Assembly (NCBI GenBank): GCA_021773305.1
Contig: JAJFKH010000097.1
Location: forward strand, 1-47,311
Origin: Gammaproteobacteria bacterium
Lineage (GTDB): Bacteria; Pseudomonadota; Gammaproteobacteria; UBA1113
DNA: 47,311 nucleotides
Direction of reading: 5' to 3'
Below, piece by piece: positions 8,309-19,424 of this stretch. The position numbers and the translations under genes are program-made. The notes beneath the pieces are model-generated. The model did not search any database and was not told where the DNA came from. It worked only from the letters and a program-made list of their open reading frames with translations. Every line of letters begins with the position of its first letter. The stretch's first letter is position 1.

Positions 8309-9319
8309 TTATTCCATACTTGCTTCATATTGGCCTTGAGTTGCTGCGCCGTTCAGCTTTGCACGCTTATGCAATGCTTGTTTCGCTGCCTCAACATTTC
8401 TTATATCACCTTGCCAAATTGTGAGGCTGGGGGCTTGGAGAGCGCGCCCGTAGGAAAAGCTTAGTTGCCAAGGAAGGTTGGGATGATTGCGATTCATTGC
8501 ACTTAAATGTGCTGTTGCAAGTTCTGCACTTTGGCCGCCGGATAAGAAATTGATGGTTGGGACAGCTGCGGGTACAGTGCGTAGCAAGGTGCTAACCGTG
8601 GCATTAGCCACTTCATCAACGGATGCCTGTGTTTGGCATTCAGAACCTTGTATGACCATGCTTGGCTTTAGAATGATGCCTTCAAGTAATATGCCCTGTA
8701 AGTTAAGCTGGTGAAAAACTTCTTGAAGGACGTTTTCTGTGGCTATTTGGCAGCGTTTTAAATCATGTTTACCATCCATCAGTAATTCAGGCTCTACAAT
8801 GGGTACGATCCCGACATCTTGACAGATAGCCGCATAACGAGCGAGAGTATGAGCGTTCGCCTCTATGGCACGAAGTGAAGGGGTTGTTGCGGAGATATTA
8901 AAAACAGCTCGCCATTTTGCAAAGCGCGCCCCCAATTTTTTATAATCTAGTAATCGGTCTTTCAGGCCATCCAACCCCTGAGTTATTTTTTCAGCCGATG
9001 TGTTTGCCAAATCAACCAATCCTTTATCAACTTTAATGCCAGGCAAGATCCCCTGTTGATTGAGTACTTCTGCTAGAGTGTTACCGGAAGAAGAGGCTTG
9101 GCTTAGGGTTTCTTCAAAGAGGATAACGCCACTAATGTATTGGTGAATATCTGGACTGGTGAATAACATTTCACGATAATCTCTGCGATTTTGCTCAGTA
9201 TTTTCCACATTGATACTGGCAAGTCGCTTTCCAATGGTGTTTAAGCTTTCATCTGCCGCTAAGATCCCTTTACCGGGAACAGCTATTGCAGCAATAGTAT
9301 CACGCAGTTCTGATGACAT
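8309..9319 (-). CDS. Fructose-bisphosphate aldolase, class I
   Basis: The enzyme cleaves fructose 1,6-bisphosphate to dihydroxyacetone phosphate and glyceraldehyde 3-phosphate (and runs in reverse in gluconeogenesis), using a Schiff-base lysine and no metal. The 336-aa product shows the class I pattern common to animal and plant enzymes: GKGILAADES near the N-terminus, VLFEETL, KWRAVFNI, the lysine in ILKPSMV and the late LSGGQ loop. An upstream ATG at 9346 lies only about 7 bases from the predicted transcription start and lacks a ribosome site. ATG 9319 has GGAG 8 bases upstream and is preferred. tRNA-Arg follows directly. Confidence 0.93.
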   Translation of the reverse strand: MSSELRDTIAAIAVPGKGILAADESLNTIGKRLASINVENTEQNRRDYREMLFTSPDIHQYISGVILFEETLSQASSSGNTLAEVLNQQGILPGIKVDKGLVDLANTSAEKITQGLDGLKDRLLDYKKLGARFAKWRAVFNISATTPSLRAIEANAHTLARYAAICQDVGIVPIVEPELLMDGKHDLKRCQIATENVLQEVFHQLNLQGILLEGIILKPSMVIQGSECQTQASVDEVANATVSTLLRTVPAAVPTINFLSGGQSAELATAHLSAMNRNHPNLPWQLSFSYGRALQAPSLTIWQGDIRNVEAAKQALHKRAKLNGAATQGQYEASME

Positions 9320-9359
9320 AGGAAATTCTCCATTTGTTCTGGCCATTTCGAGGTAGGCT

Positions 9360-9388
9360 AGTATACCTTAAGGGAATCCTTTTGACAA
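9360..9388 (-). promoter_or_regulatory. Strong sigma-70 promoter for the aldolase gene
   Basis: On the minus strand TTGTCA (9388-9383), a 17-base spacer and TATACT (9365-9360) match the consensus in 5 of 6 positions each. It lies about 40 bases upstream of the preferred start at 9319. Confidence 0.75.
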
Positions 9389-9401
9389 AATCACTGAAGG
9401 A

Positions 9402-10022
9402 CTACGAAGCCCGAAGTTCAAAGGGCGATGCAGGTTTATTTTTTATAGGCAGCTTGGGTTTTCCGGAGAGTTGAATCATTTTCTTAGGACTGAACAAGGC
9501 CTTGGGAATTTTCAGGGATTTAGCGTTGCGAGGTGCCTTAGTATGTTCTTTTTTAATACAGCATGCTAGCTTTCTAAGTATTACCTGGTAGGTCGATAAT
9601 TTTTCTTTATTCTCTTTGAGCGTTTCAATTCGAGTTTGCTGTGTGGATATCTCTTTGTCTATACAGCGATTTTTTTTTCTGCCCTTAGCATGGTATCGAT
9701 TAAATACTGCTTGAATAATACTGCCAATACAGTAGGCGGAAACAATAATACTGACTGCAAGAATAACAGGCACAAAAGGGTAAGGGATAAAGGCAACGCC
9801 AAGACCATAACTTAAGCCACCGCCAATCAGGATCACCCCCCATTTAAGGAAGCTAGTGGTTCCAGATGCCGTGCGTAGGGCAGCCAATTTAGGCTTAGAA
9901 GCTTTTTTAGCACTTTTCTCTTTGATATCACTGCGTAATATTACAATTTCTGCATCGTACTGGTTGATTTTTTTTTCTGAGAGCGCGATGGTATCGTCTA
10001 AATATTGAGTTTCTAGAGGCAT
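9402..10022 (-). CDS. Coiled-coil protein with two membrane helices; 5' end probably lost
   Basis: From ATG 10022 this is a 206-aa protein: a coiled coil (about residues 8-45), two adjacent membrane helices (about 58-110), a second coiled coil (about 120-150) and a basic tail rich in lysine and proline. It is a diverged paralogue of the next gene upstream (10268-11236), with the same order of parts. The reading frame stays open upstream of ATG 10022 to 10247, encoding about 75 residues (including SYSALERHLG and AETIKKGISQLPSD) that also resemble the sister protein. This extension has no ATG, GTG or TTG; AAGGAG lies 6 bases before an ATC near 10203. It is either a 5'-truncated gene or one with a non-standard start. 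No family is recognised. Confidence 0.6.
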   Translation of the reverse strand: MPLETQYLDDTIALSEKKINQYDAEIVILRSDIKEKSAKKASKPKLAALRTASGTTSFLKWGVILIGGGLSYGLGVAFIPYPFVPVILAVSIIVSAYCIGSIIQAVFNRYHAKGRKKNRCIDKEISTQQTRIETLKENKEKLSTYQVILRKLACCIKKEHTKAPRNAKSLKIPKALFSPKKMIQLSGKPKLPIKNKPASPFELRAS

Positions 10023-10267
10023 GGTTGGTGATATTCGTCTAGCAAAACTCTCTGCTTGGGACTTGTTGGTTCGTATATCTGAAGGCAGTTGGCTAATGCC
10101 TTTTTTAATGGTTTCTGCACAAACATGAAGTGATGAGTTCTGGGGTAAATATCCTAGGTGCCTTTCAAGAGCTGAGTAGCTGTCTATATTTTCACCGTAG
10201 ATCCCTTTCTCCTTGGGTTGCTTGTTACTTGCCTTATTCTGATATCCTTATGCTAGCACGAGTTACA

Positions 10268-11236
10268 TTATATTAGGTGTGGACTATTCACTTTAACTAG
10301 AGAGATCTTGTTACGTGGAGGTACCATCGATTTCCTAGGTCTTAGTGGTTCAGCCTTTTCTGGTACATTATGGTGCGTTTTCATTTCATTAGCAAGATTG
10401 CACAAAAAACGATTAAAATTCGTGAGTTGGATTTTTTTTCGACCGTAGTGATCTAAGCTTTTGTTATTTTCAGTCATTTTCTCCTTTTTACTTTTTTGTT
10501 TTTCTTTATATTTTTGCCTTTTTCCACTGAGTAATTTCAAACTAAGGTGGGTGGTGCAAAAGCAAAGCCCGTGAAATGCAACCAATAAAGCAGAAAGAGC
10601 GCCCATCACGGGCATCACTGTCATAGGGAAAAAGGTACAACACAGCCCACAGCAAATGCCAGAGATGACAATCCCCCCTACGAGCCAGAGGTAACTGTAA
10701 AATTCAAATTTTTTGATAGCCCGAAGTTTGTGCTCAAAAGGTTTTGTTTTTTGAAGGTTTTTATTTTCTCGATCACACTGGGATATAACATTTTGATAAT
10801 ATTCAATTTTTTTGTTATTAGTCGTTTGTTTTTCAGTGATGAACTCAGAGAAATTTTTGCTGTTGAGTTTTTTTAATTCGGCCTGTTGAACGACAAGATC
10901 CGTACATTTAGCTGAGAATGCTTGAAATTCAATAAAATTCTCTTGTTTACCTCTGGGCATCAATAGCAAACCCCGTTTAATTTCATTGAGTAATACATAA
11001 GGGCCTTCTAGGGTGAGGAGGTAATCGTAAAAGCTTTTATAGCTTAGATAGGGTTCTTCGAAGCCATGTTGATTGTTGGAGTGCACGATGTGGAAACCTA
11101 TTCTCGGTATTTTAGCGCGGCAGTATATACGATACTCTAATGGGTTGAAATCTATTTTTTGTTTAAAAATAAGACGGAACAGAGGCTGTAGATGGTCGCA
11201 TCTTATTGTTATTTGGGTTAAAATGCAAAATCGCAT
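10268..11236 (-). CDS. Coiled-coil protein with two membrane helices, unknown function
   Basis: This 322-aa protein has a soluble N-terminal part (about 1-125), a coiled coil (about 130-165), two closely spaced membrane helices rich in Gly and Cys (about 182-235), a very basic charged coiled coil (KRQKYKEKQKSKKEK) and a tail with PRKS and PPRNK. The layout matches its shorter downstream paralogue at 9402-10022. There is no clear Shine-Dalgarno sequence at ATG 11236, which is only 25 bases from the divergent smc start, so the exact start is uncertain. A membrane-shaping or host-membrane role would be speculation; no family is recognised. Confidence 0.65.
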   Translation of the reverse strand: MRFCILTQITIRCDHLQPLFRLIFKQKIDFNPLEYRIYCRAKIPRIGFHIVHSNNQHGFEEPYLSYKSFYDYLLTLEGPYVLLNEIKRGLLLMPRGKQENFIEFQAFSAKCTDLVVQQAELKKLNSKNFSEFITEKQTTNNKKIEYYQNVISQCDRENKNLQKTKPFEHKLRAIKKFEFYSYLWLVGGIVISGICCGLCCTFFPMTVMPVMGALSALLVAFHGLCFCTTHLSLKLLSGKRQKYKEKQKSKKEKMTENNKSLDHYGRKKIQLTNFNRFLCNLANEMKTHHNVPEKAEPLRPRKSMVPPRNKISLVKVNSPHLI

Positions 11237-11261
11237 CTAAATCGTTAAGAAAGGCAGCATT

Positions 11262-14200
11262 GTGGAAGGACAAAGTAGGCTAGAACTTGATCAGATAAAA
11301 TTGGCTGGTTTTAAATCGTTTGTTGATCCGACGACGGTTAAGTTACCCAGTCATTTAGCTGCTATTGTTGGCCCTAATGGCTGTGGTAAATCCAATATTA
11401 TTGATGCCGTACGCTGGGTGATGGGGGAAAGTTCCGCTAAATACTTGCGTGGTGAATCTATGGCAGACGTTATTTTTAACGGCTCCTCTGATCGCAAGCC
11501 CTTAGGACAAGCTTCTGTTGAGTTGGTTTTTGATAACCCCAATGGAGCCATTGGTGGAGAATATGCAAAATATGAGAAAATTTCAATCCGCCGAGTGGTC
11601 ACCAGAGACGGGCAGTCTAGTTACTATTTAAACAATGCTCGTTGCCGACGTCGAGATATTGTGAGCATTTTTCGCGGTACAGGGTTAGGGCCTCGAAGCT
11701 ATGCTATTGTGGGGCAAGGAGATATTTCTCGGATTATTGAAGCACGCCCGGAAGATTTGCGTACCTATCTTGAAGAAGCGGCAGGGATTTCTAAATATAA
11801 AGATAGAAGAAAGGAGACTGAAAACAGCATACGTCATACTCGTGAAAATTTGGAAAGACTCAATGATATTCGCGAAGAGCTAGACAAGCAGCTAAAGCAC
11901 TTACAGCGCCAATCAGAATCTGCGGCAAAATACAAAATATTGAAAGAGCAAGAGCGCACCTTGAAAGCTCAGTTGTTGGCCTTGCGTTGGTTAAATTTGG
12001 ATACATCAATCCAACAAGTTGAAACAAAGCGTCGCTCCTTCCAAGTCGCACTTGAAGCCACAACAGCAGAGCAACAGCATGTTGCAACAGAAATCGAGAA
12101 ACAGCGCATCGCATTTACTACAGTGAATGATGAATTAAACCAAATTCAAGAGACATATTATCGTGCAGGGGCCAAAGTTGCTCAGTATGAGCAATCAATT
12201 TCTCATCAAAAAGAGCGTCAACTCCAATTGCAACAAGACATGGCTGAATCGAAAGAAAATTTAGACCAGCAACAAATTCAATGGCAAGAAACTATTGAGC
12301 GACTGGATAGCATAAAAGCCCAGCTAGTTGAAATTGAGCCTACCCTTGAGCAATTGAAGCGCGAAGAAAAAGCAGCCGCTGATGCCTTTTTCGCTGCTGA
12401 GGAAGACAAGCAACATTGGCAACAAACATGGGATGTCTTTTCTGAAAAATCAGCCGAAGCGAATCAACAAGCTCAAGTTCAACAAACACGCATTCAACAC
12501 ATTGAAAAAACCACGGAGAAGGCAAAACAAAAAATCATTCAATTGGAACAAGAACAGCATCGTTATGAAGATAGTGATTTGCAAAAACAAATAGAATCAC
12601 TGCAAGCTGAAACAGCCCAATTAGACGAAACTCACCAAGATGCAAAGCAAACATTGGAACTTTCTATAGATTCCATAAAACAGCAACGCAGCGTCATTTT
12701 GCAACATCAACATGAGTTAGATGATATTCGAAACCAATTACAGCAGGCTCATGGACGCCAGGCATCATTGCAGGCATTACAGCAAGCTGCGCTAGGGCAG
12801 CAAGACAGTGACTCTGTTCCCTGGTTGGAAAAGCATGGCTTGAGCCAGCAACAGCGTTTAGCACAAATTATCCAAGTTGAACAAGGTTGGGAACTTGCAA
12901 GTGAAGTGGTGTTAGGAGACTCTCTACAAGCCGTTTGCGTGGAAGATTTAGAGCCTCTTAGTCAAATGCTAGATGAATTTAATCGGGGTGAGTTATCTTT
13001 TTTCGTGACAACCGGTGATGATTCAATAGAGAGTCAAAGGGATCTTATTCCACTGAAGGACAAAATAACCTCTAGTGCGCCCCTTGGAAATTTAATTGCC
13101 GGCGTCTATGTTGCAGAGGATATGACAACGGCTTTAAGCCAACGTCATCGACTTGCCAACCATGAATCGATTGTCACCAAAGAAGGTATTTGGCTAAGTA
13201 AACATTGGCTCCGTGTTATCAAAGAAGTCGATGAACAATCTGGGGTATTACAGCGTGAAAAAAGATTAGCGGAACTCGAAGGAAAAATTATTTCTTTAGA
13301 TGCTCGCCGTGAGTTGCTAGAAGCTGAGTTTTCTGCGGCTCAAGATCAATTACTTAATTTAGAAGAACAACGGGATGAACAACAGCAACAAGTGAACCAT
13401 TTGTCTCGGGGATTGTCAGATAAAAAGGCTCAGCTGCGTATCCGTGAAAATCGTATTGAACAGTTTCGCCAACGTTTAGAACAATTGCAACAGGAAGCCG
13501 AAGAACAGCAACAGCTTATCTTGGATGGCGCGGCTGAACTGGAAGAAGCTCGGAGTATTTGGCAAATTGCCATGGCAACATTAGAGACGGATGTTGATCG
13601 TAGAGTTTCTTTAGAAACAGAAAAAGGAAGCTTGCAAAAACGCTTAGAGCATACCAGAGAAAATTCACGGGATTTACGAAATCAACTACAAGAATTATTG
13701 ATGACACATAATCGCTTGGATACAGAACGCCAGGGTAAAGAAGAATTTCAAAGTAGTATGGAGCACCAAGTATCCGCCCTTCAACAGAAAGCATTGCAAT
13801 TAACCGAAGCTTTTGAACAATCTGTTGCACCTTTAGAAGAATTGCAAGAGCAATTAGAAATTGCTCTTGAACAACGTTTGACTTTTGAAACCCAGGTTAC
13901 CGAAGAACGTATTAAAGTTCAGGCCATTGAACAACAATTACGTGAATTGGAGAGCAACCGACAAAATTTCGAAAAAGAAGTGCTTGAAAAACGGAGTGCA
14001 CTTGAAAAAATTAATTTAGATCATCAAGCTGCCATTGTGCGTCGAACAACGGTATTAGAACAATTAGAAGAAGAAAACCAAACATTGGAACCTTTGCTAG
14101 AAACCATGCCGGAAGATGCTGATGAGAAGCAATGGGATTTACAAATTCAGCAGGTGAGCAATCGTATTCAGCGGTTAGGCGCGATTAACTTAGCCGCTAT

Positions 14201-14789
14201 TGACGAGTTTGATGCTCAGTCAGAGCGGAAAATTTATTTGGACAAACAGGATGAAGATTTAACAGAGTCTCTAAAAGTGTTAGAAGAAGCTATTGCTAAA
14301 ATTGACAAAGAAACCAGGCAATGTTTTAAAGAAACCTATGACTTTGTGAATGAACGTTTTAAATCATTATTCCCTAAGGTATTCAATGGTGGTAGCGCGT
14401 TTCTTGAATTGACTGGCGAGGATTTATTAGATACAGGAATTACTGTGATGGCTCGTCCTCCAGGTAAACGAAATACGACGATTCATTTGTTGTCAGGCGG
14501 CGAAAAAGCATTGACTGCCATCGCTTTGGTTTTTTCGATTTTCCATCTAAATCCGGCACCTTTTTGTTTACTCGATGAGGTCGATGCACCGTTAGATGAT
14601 TCTAATGTTGTAAGATTTTGTAACTTGTTGAAAGAAATGGCTAAGGAAGTTCAATTTTTGTATATCAGTCACAATAAAGTAGCCATCGAAATGGCAGATC
14701 ATCTGATTGGAGTCACCATGAGAGAAGCTGGGGTTTCTCGCTTGGTCTCTGTTGATATCGAAGCAGCCATGGATATGGCAGAAGCGTAA
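11262..14789 (+). CDS. smc: Chromosome segregation protein SMC
   Basis: This is a structural maintenance of chromosomes ATPase that organises and segregates the nucleoid as a dimer. The 1175-aa length is typical. The Walker A motif GPNGCGKSN is at residues 37-45, followed by a long glutamine-rich coiled coil, a central hinge (about 510-640), the return coiled coil, the ABC signature LSGGEKAL (about 1077-1084) and Walker B CLLDEVDAPLDD. The start is GTG 11262 with AAGG 7 bases upstream. It heads a close-packed run smc-zipA-ligA-lipoprotein-truD. Kleisin partners (scpA, scpB) are not in the window. Confidence 0.97.
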   Translation: MEGQSRLELDQIKLAGFKSFVDPTTVKLPSHLAAIVGPNGCGKSNIIDAVRWVMGESSAKYLRGESMADVIFNGSSDRKPLGQASVELVFDNPNGAIGGEYAKYEKISIRRVVTRDGQSSYYLNNARCRRRDIVSIFRGTGLGPRSYAIVGQGDISRIIEARPEDLRTYLEEAAGISKYKDRRKETENSIRHTRENLERLNDIREELDKQLKHLQRQSESAAKYKILKEQERTLKAQLLALRWLNLDTSIQQVETKRRSFQVALEATTAEQQHVATEIEKQRIAFTTVNDELNQIQETYYRAGAKVAQYEQSISHQKERQLQLQQDMAESKENLDQQQIQWQETIERLDSIKAQLVEIEPTLEQLKREEKAAADAFFAAEEDKQHWQQTWDVFSEKSAEANQQAQVQQTRIQHIEKTTEKAKQKIIQLEQEQHRYEDSDLQKQIESLQAETAQLDETHQDAKQTLELSIDSIKQQRSVILQHQHELDDIRNQLQQAHGRQASLQALQQAALGQQDSDSVPWLEKHGLSQQQRLAQIIQVEQGWELASEVVLGDSLQAVCVEDLEPLSQMLDEFNRGELSFFVTTGDDSIESQRDLIPLKDKITSSAPLGNLIAGVYVAEDMTTALSQRHRLANHESIVTKEGIWLSKHWLRVIKEVDEQSGVLQREKRLAELEGKIISLDARRELLEAEFSAAQDQLLNLEEQRDEQQQQVNHLSRGLSDKKAQLRIRENRIEQFRQRLEQLQQEAEEQQQLILDGAAELEEARSIWQIAMATLETDVDRRVSLETEKGSLQKRLEHTRENSRDLRNQLQELLMTHNRLDTERQGKEEFQSSMEHQVSALQQKALQLTEAFEQSVAPLEELQEQLEIALEQRLTFETQVTEERIKVQAIEQQLRELESNRQNFEKEVLEKRSALEKINLDHQAAIVRRTTVLEQLEEENQTLEPLLETMPEDADEKQWDLQIQQVSNRIQRLGAINLAAIDEFDAQSERKIYLDKQDEDLTESLKVLEEAIAKIDKETRQCFKETYDFVNERFKSLFPKVFNGGSAFLELTGEDLLDTGITVMARPPGKRNTTIHLLSGGEKALTAIALVFSIFHLNPAPFCLLDEVDAPLDDSNVVRFCNLLKEMAKEVQFLYISHNKVAIEMADHLIGVTMREAGVSRLVSVDIEAAMDMAEA

Positions 14790-14801
14790 GGAGCAAATGT
14801 G

Positions 14802-17440
<2,639 letters not shown>

Positions 17441-17458
17441 AAAAAGGATACTTGAAGG

Positions 17459-18286
17459 ATGAAACGATTATTATTTTGTTTTCTAGTGAGTCTGATGCTG
17501 AGCGCTTGTCAGGATAAAGGCGATAGCTCAAAAACGACAAACTCTGATGATGATAGCATCTCTATTGCAACCCCACCGCCAAGCCCTGACATACAGCCTA
17601 CCGGGAGCCGCTCAGATGGGCAGGCGAGGATTATTTCAGACTATACAGCGCTTGTTTCAACGGCTGGAAATGATGGCCTACATCTTATGCGTCTGGCAGA
17701 AAGTGATCCTGATATGACCTCTGCTATGCCAGCCTCCAGTTCACCTACTCAAGGAGCCGTAGCTGCCACAGGCAGTATTGAGTCTATCCAAGGAGCCGTA
17801 CAGAATGTCATCGGGGCGCAACCTGAAAGCCAACCTAGCAGCAGCACAGCATCCTCTGACACCAAACCACAGCCTGATACGGCCATCGCTAGTGATGATC
17901 AACAAGCCTCTCAAGCACTAGATGCGGCGTCATTCGATGTGGAGAAAATCAATGAACAAATTGAACAATCCACTGAGCAGGCGAATAAAATTTTAAACAT
18001 GGATAAAACATTACCGCCAGAGCAAACCAGCACCATCGAGCCTCCTCGGGCTAGTACGCCCGAATCCACTCAAATTGCTCCCGAAGAACCGTCTGCGCCT
18101 GATGCAGCGTCGTCCTCCCCTCAGCCTGCAATGAAAAATGATGACACAGTGCCTGAGGATGCTCCTCAAGGGCCAAGTTTGACGGAAGATGCAAAAATCA
18201 TTGCTGCGCCTGTTGCTGAAGAGCCTGCACAAAATAGCTCAGAAGAGTTTTTTCAGCAATTACCAACCCCTGTCAATCTAAACTAA
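17459..18286 (+). CDS. Disordered lipoprotein, unknown function
   Basis: This 275-aa protein opens with a lipoprotein signal peptide (MKRLLFCFLVSLMLSAC; the lipobox LSAC puts the lipidated cysteine at residue 17). The mature part is rich in Ser, Pro, Ala, Gln, Asp and Glu with low sequence complexity, so it is probably disordered and acidic. One amphipathic stretch (about 155-190, KINEQIEQSTEQANKIL) may be helical. It starts 18 bases after ligA and ends 3 bases before truD, so it belongs to the same transcript. No family is recognised; an envelope-anchored spacer role is only a guess. Confidence 0.8.
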   Translation: MKRLLFCFLVSLMLSACQDKGDSSKTTNSDDDSISIATPPPSPDIQPTGSRSDGQARIISDYTALVSTAGNDGLHLMRLAESDPDMTSAMPASSSPTQGAVAATGSIESIQGAVQNVIGAQPESQPSSSTASSDTKPQPDTAIASDDQQASQALDAASFDVEKINEQIEQSTEQANKILNMDKTLPPEQTSTIEPPRASTPESTQIAPEEPSAPDAASSSPQPAMKNDDTVPEDAPQGPSLTEDAKIIAAPVAEEPAQNSSEEFFQQLPTPVNLN

Positions 18287-18289
18287 ACA

Positions 18290-19351
18290 TTGGCCGAGGC
18301 ACTTATCGATAGTAATTTATCCAGATGGCCTTATGCCATGGGAGAACCTTGTTGTTGTGGCGTAATACGCAGTCATCCTGAAGACTTTATTGTGACAGAA
18401 AAGTTAGGCTTTGAGCTCACAGGAGAAGGCGAGCATGTTTTCTTATACATTGAGAAAACTAATACAAATACTCAATGGGTTGCTGAGCAACTCGCCAAAT
18501 TTGCAAACGTTCGACGTTTTGATGTGGGATATGCAGGACTAAAAGATAGAAATGCCGTGACAAGGCAATGGTTTTCTATCTATCTCCCTAAGGATTTGAA
18601 TGTTGATTGGAAGGCATTCGCATTGGATGATGTGCAAATTTTACAACAAACCCGACACAAGAAAAAATTGCGTCGAGGGACATTAAAAGCCAATCATTTT
18701 ACTATTATTCTCCGTAATTTAACCGGGGATCTGACGCAATTACATCAACGCCTCAGCACTGTTCGGGAAAAGGGTGTACCCAATTATTTCGGCTATCAAC
18801 GATTTGGCCATCAGGGTAATAATATCACCCAAGCTGAAATGTTATTTGAAAAAAAAATTAAGGTGTCAAGAGATAAGCGTAGCCTCTATTTGTCGTCAAT
18901 TCGCTCTTGGCTGTTTAACTGTGTGTTGGCAAGTCGGATTGCCGCAGGCACTTGGCAGAAGTTGATACCCGGAGACATCATGATGTTAACAGGTTGCCGT
19001 AGTTTTTTTGCCGCGGATGAGAATGATCTGAACTTGCAGCAGAGGATAGATGAGTCTGAGATTTCTCCCACAGGCCCTCTATATGGATCGGGCGATCCCA
19101 TTCCAACAAAGCAAGTACAGGCATTAGAGAGAGGGATCCTGGAACATTATCCTAAATGGCTAAATGGGCTACAATCCGCAGGTTTAACCCAGGAACGACG
19201 CCCGCTGAGACTTCCTATGACATCATTAACCTGGGAGTTTACGGGGGATGAGGTGCTTACTCTAGACGTTGATTTACCTTCCGGGAGCTTTGCTACGGCC
19301 TTTTTGCGGGAAATCATTAGATTAGTGGGGCAGGATGGAAGAGCGATTTAA
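18290..19351 (+). CDS. truD: tRNA pseudouridine(13) synthase TruD
   Basis: TruD converts U13 of tRNA-Glu to pseudouridine. The 353-aa protein shows the catalytic aspartate in GYAGLKDRNAVTRQWFS, the family patterns PEDFIVTEKLGF and PNYFGYQRFG, and the inserted TRUD domain. A TTG start at 18290 is chosen because it gives the usual distance (about 30 residues) from the N-terminus to the PEDF motif; the next ATG (18338) would cut into the conserved fold. No strong ribosome site is visible, and the gene lies 3 bases after the lipoprotein stop, suggesting translational coupling. Its stop codon overlaps a PmrA-like box. Confidence 0.93.
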   Translation: MAEALIDSNLSRWPYAMGEPCCCGVIRSHPEDFIVTEKLGFELTGEGEHVFLYIEKTNTNTQWVAEQLAKFANVRRFDVGYAGLKDRNAVTRQWFSIYLPKDLNVDWKAFALDDVQILQQTRHKKKLRRGTLKANHFTIILRNLTGDLTQLHQRLSTVREKGVPNYFGYQRFGHQGNNITQAEMLFEKKIKVSRDKRSLYLSSIRSWLFNCVLASRIAAGTWQKLIPGDIMMLTGCRSFFAADENDLNLQQRIDESEISPTGPLYGSGDPIPTKQVQALERGILEHYPKWLNGLQSAGLTQERRPLRLPMTSLTWEFTGDEVLTLDVDLPSGSFATAFLREIIRLVGQDGRAI

Positions 19352-19379
19352 TATTCCCTTAACAATTAGTTCTTATATT
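19347..19379 (+). promoter_or_regulatory. PmrA-box promoter for the 776-aa orphan
   Basis: Positions 19347-19366 read T-TTAATATT-CC-CTTAAC-AAT and match 15 of the 18 defined positions of the PmrA box known from Legionella and Coxiella (cTTAATatTNNcTTAATatT). The two TTAA cores are 11 bases apart, one helical turn. A TATATT minus 10 (19374-19379) starts 7 bases after the box, and no minus 35 is present, as expected for an activator-dependent promoter. The box overlaps the truD stop codon. The same layout recurs at 30168-30200. Confidence 0.6.
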
Positions 19380-19424
19380 AATATATTTCTTCCAATCTGA
19401 ATAAAAACTGAGGATAAGTGCCGC

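Noticed and set aside
8219-8464. Plus-strand ORF starting MVPRAGFEPATYPLGG
   Set aside because: It is the antisense reading of tRNA-Arg and the aldolase gene; the opening residues are the typical product of translating a tRNA T arm.
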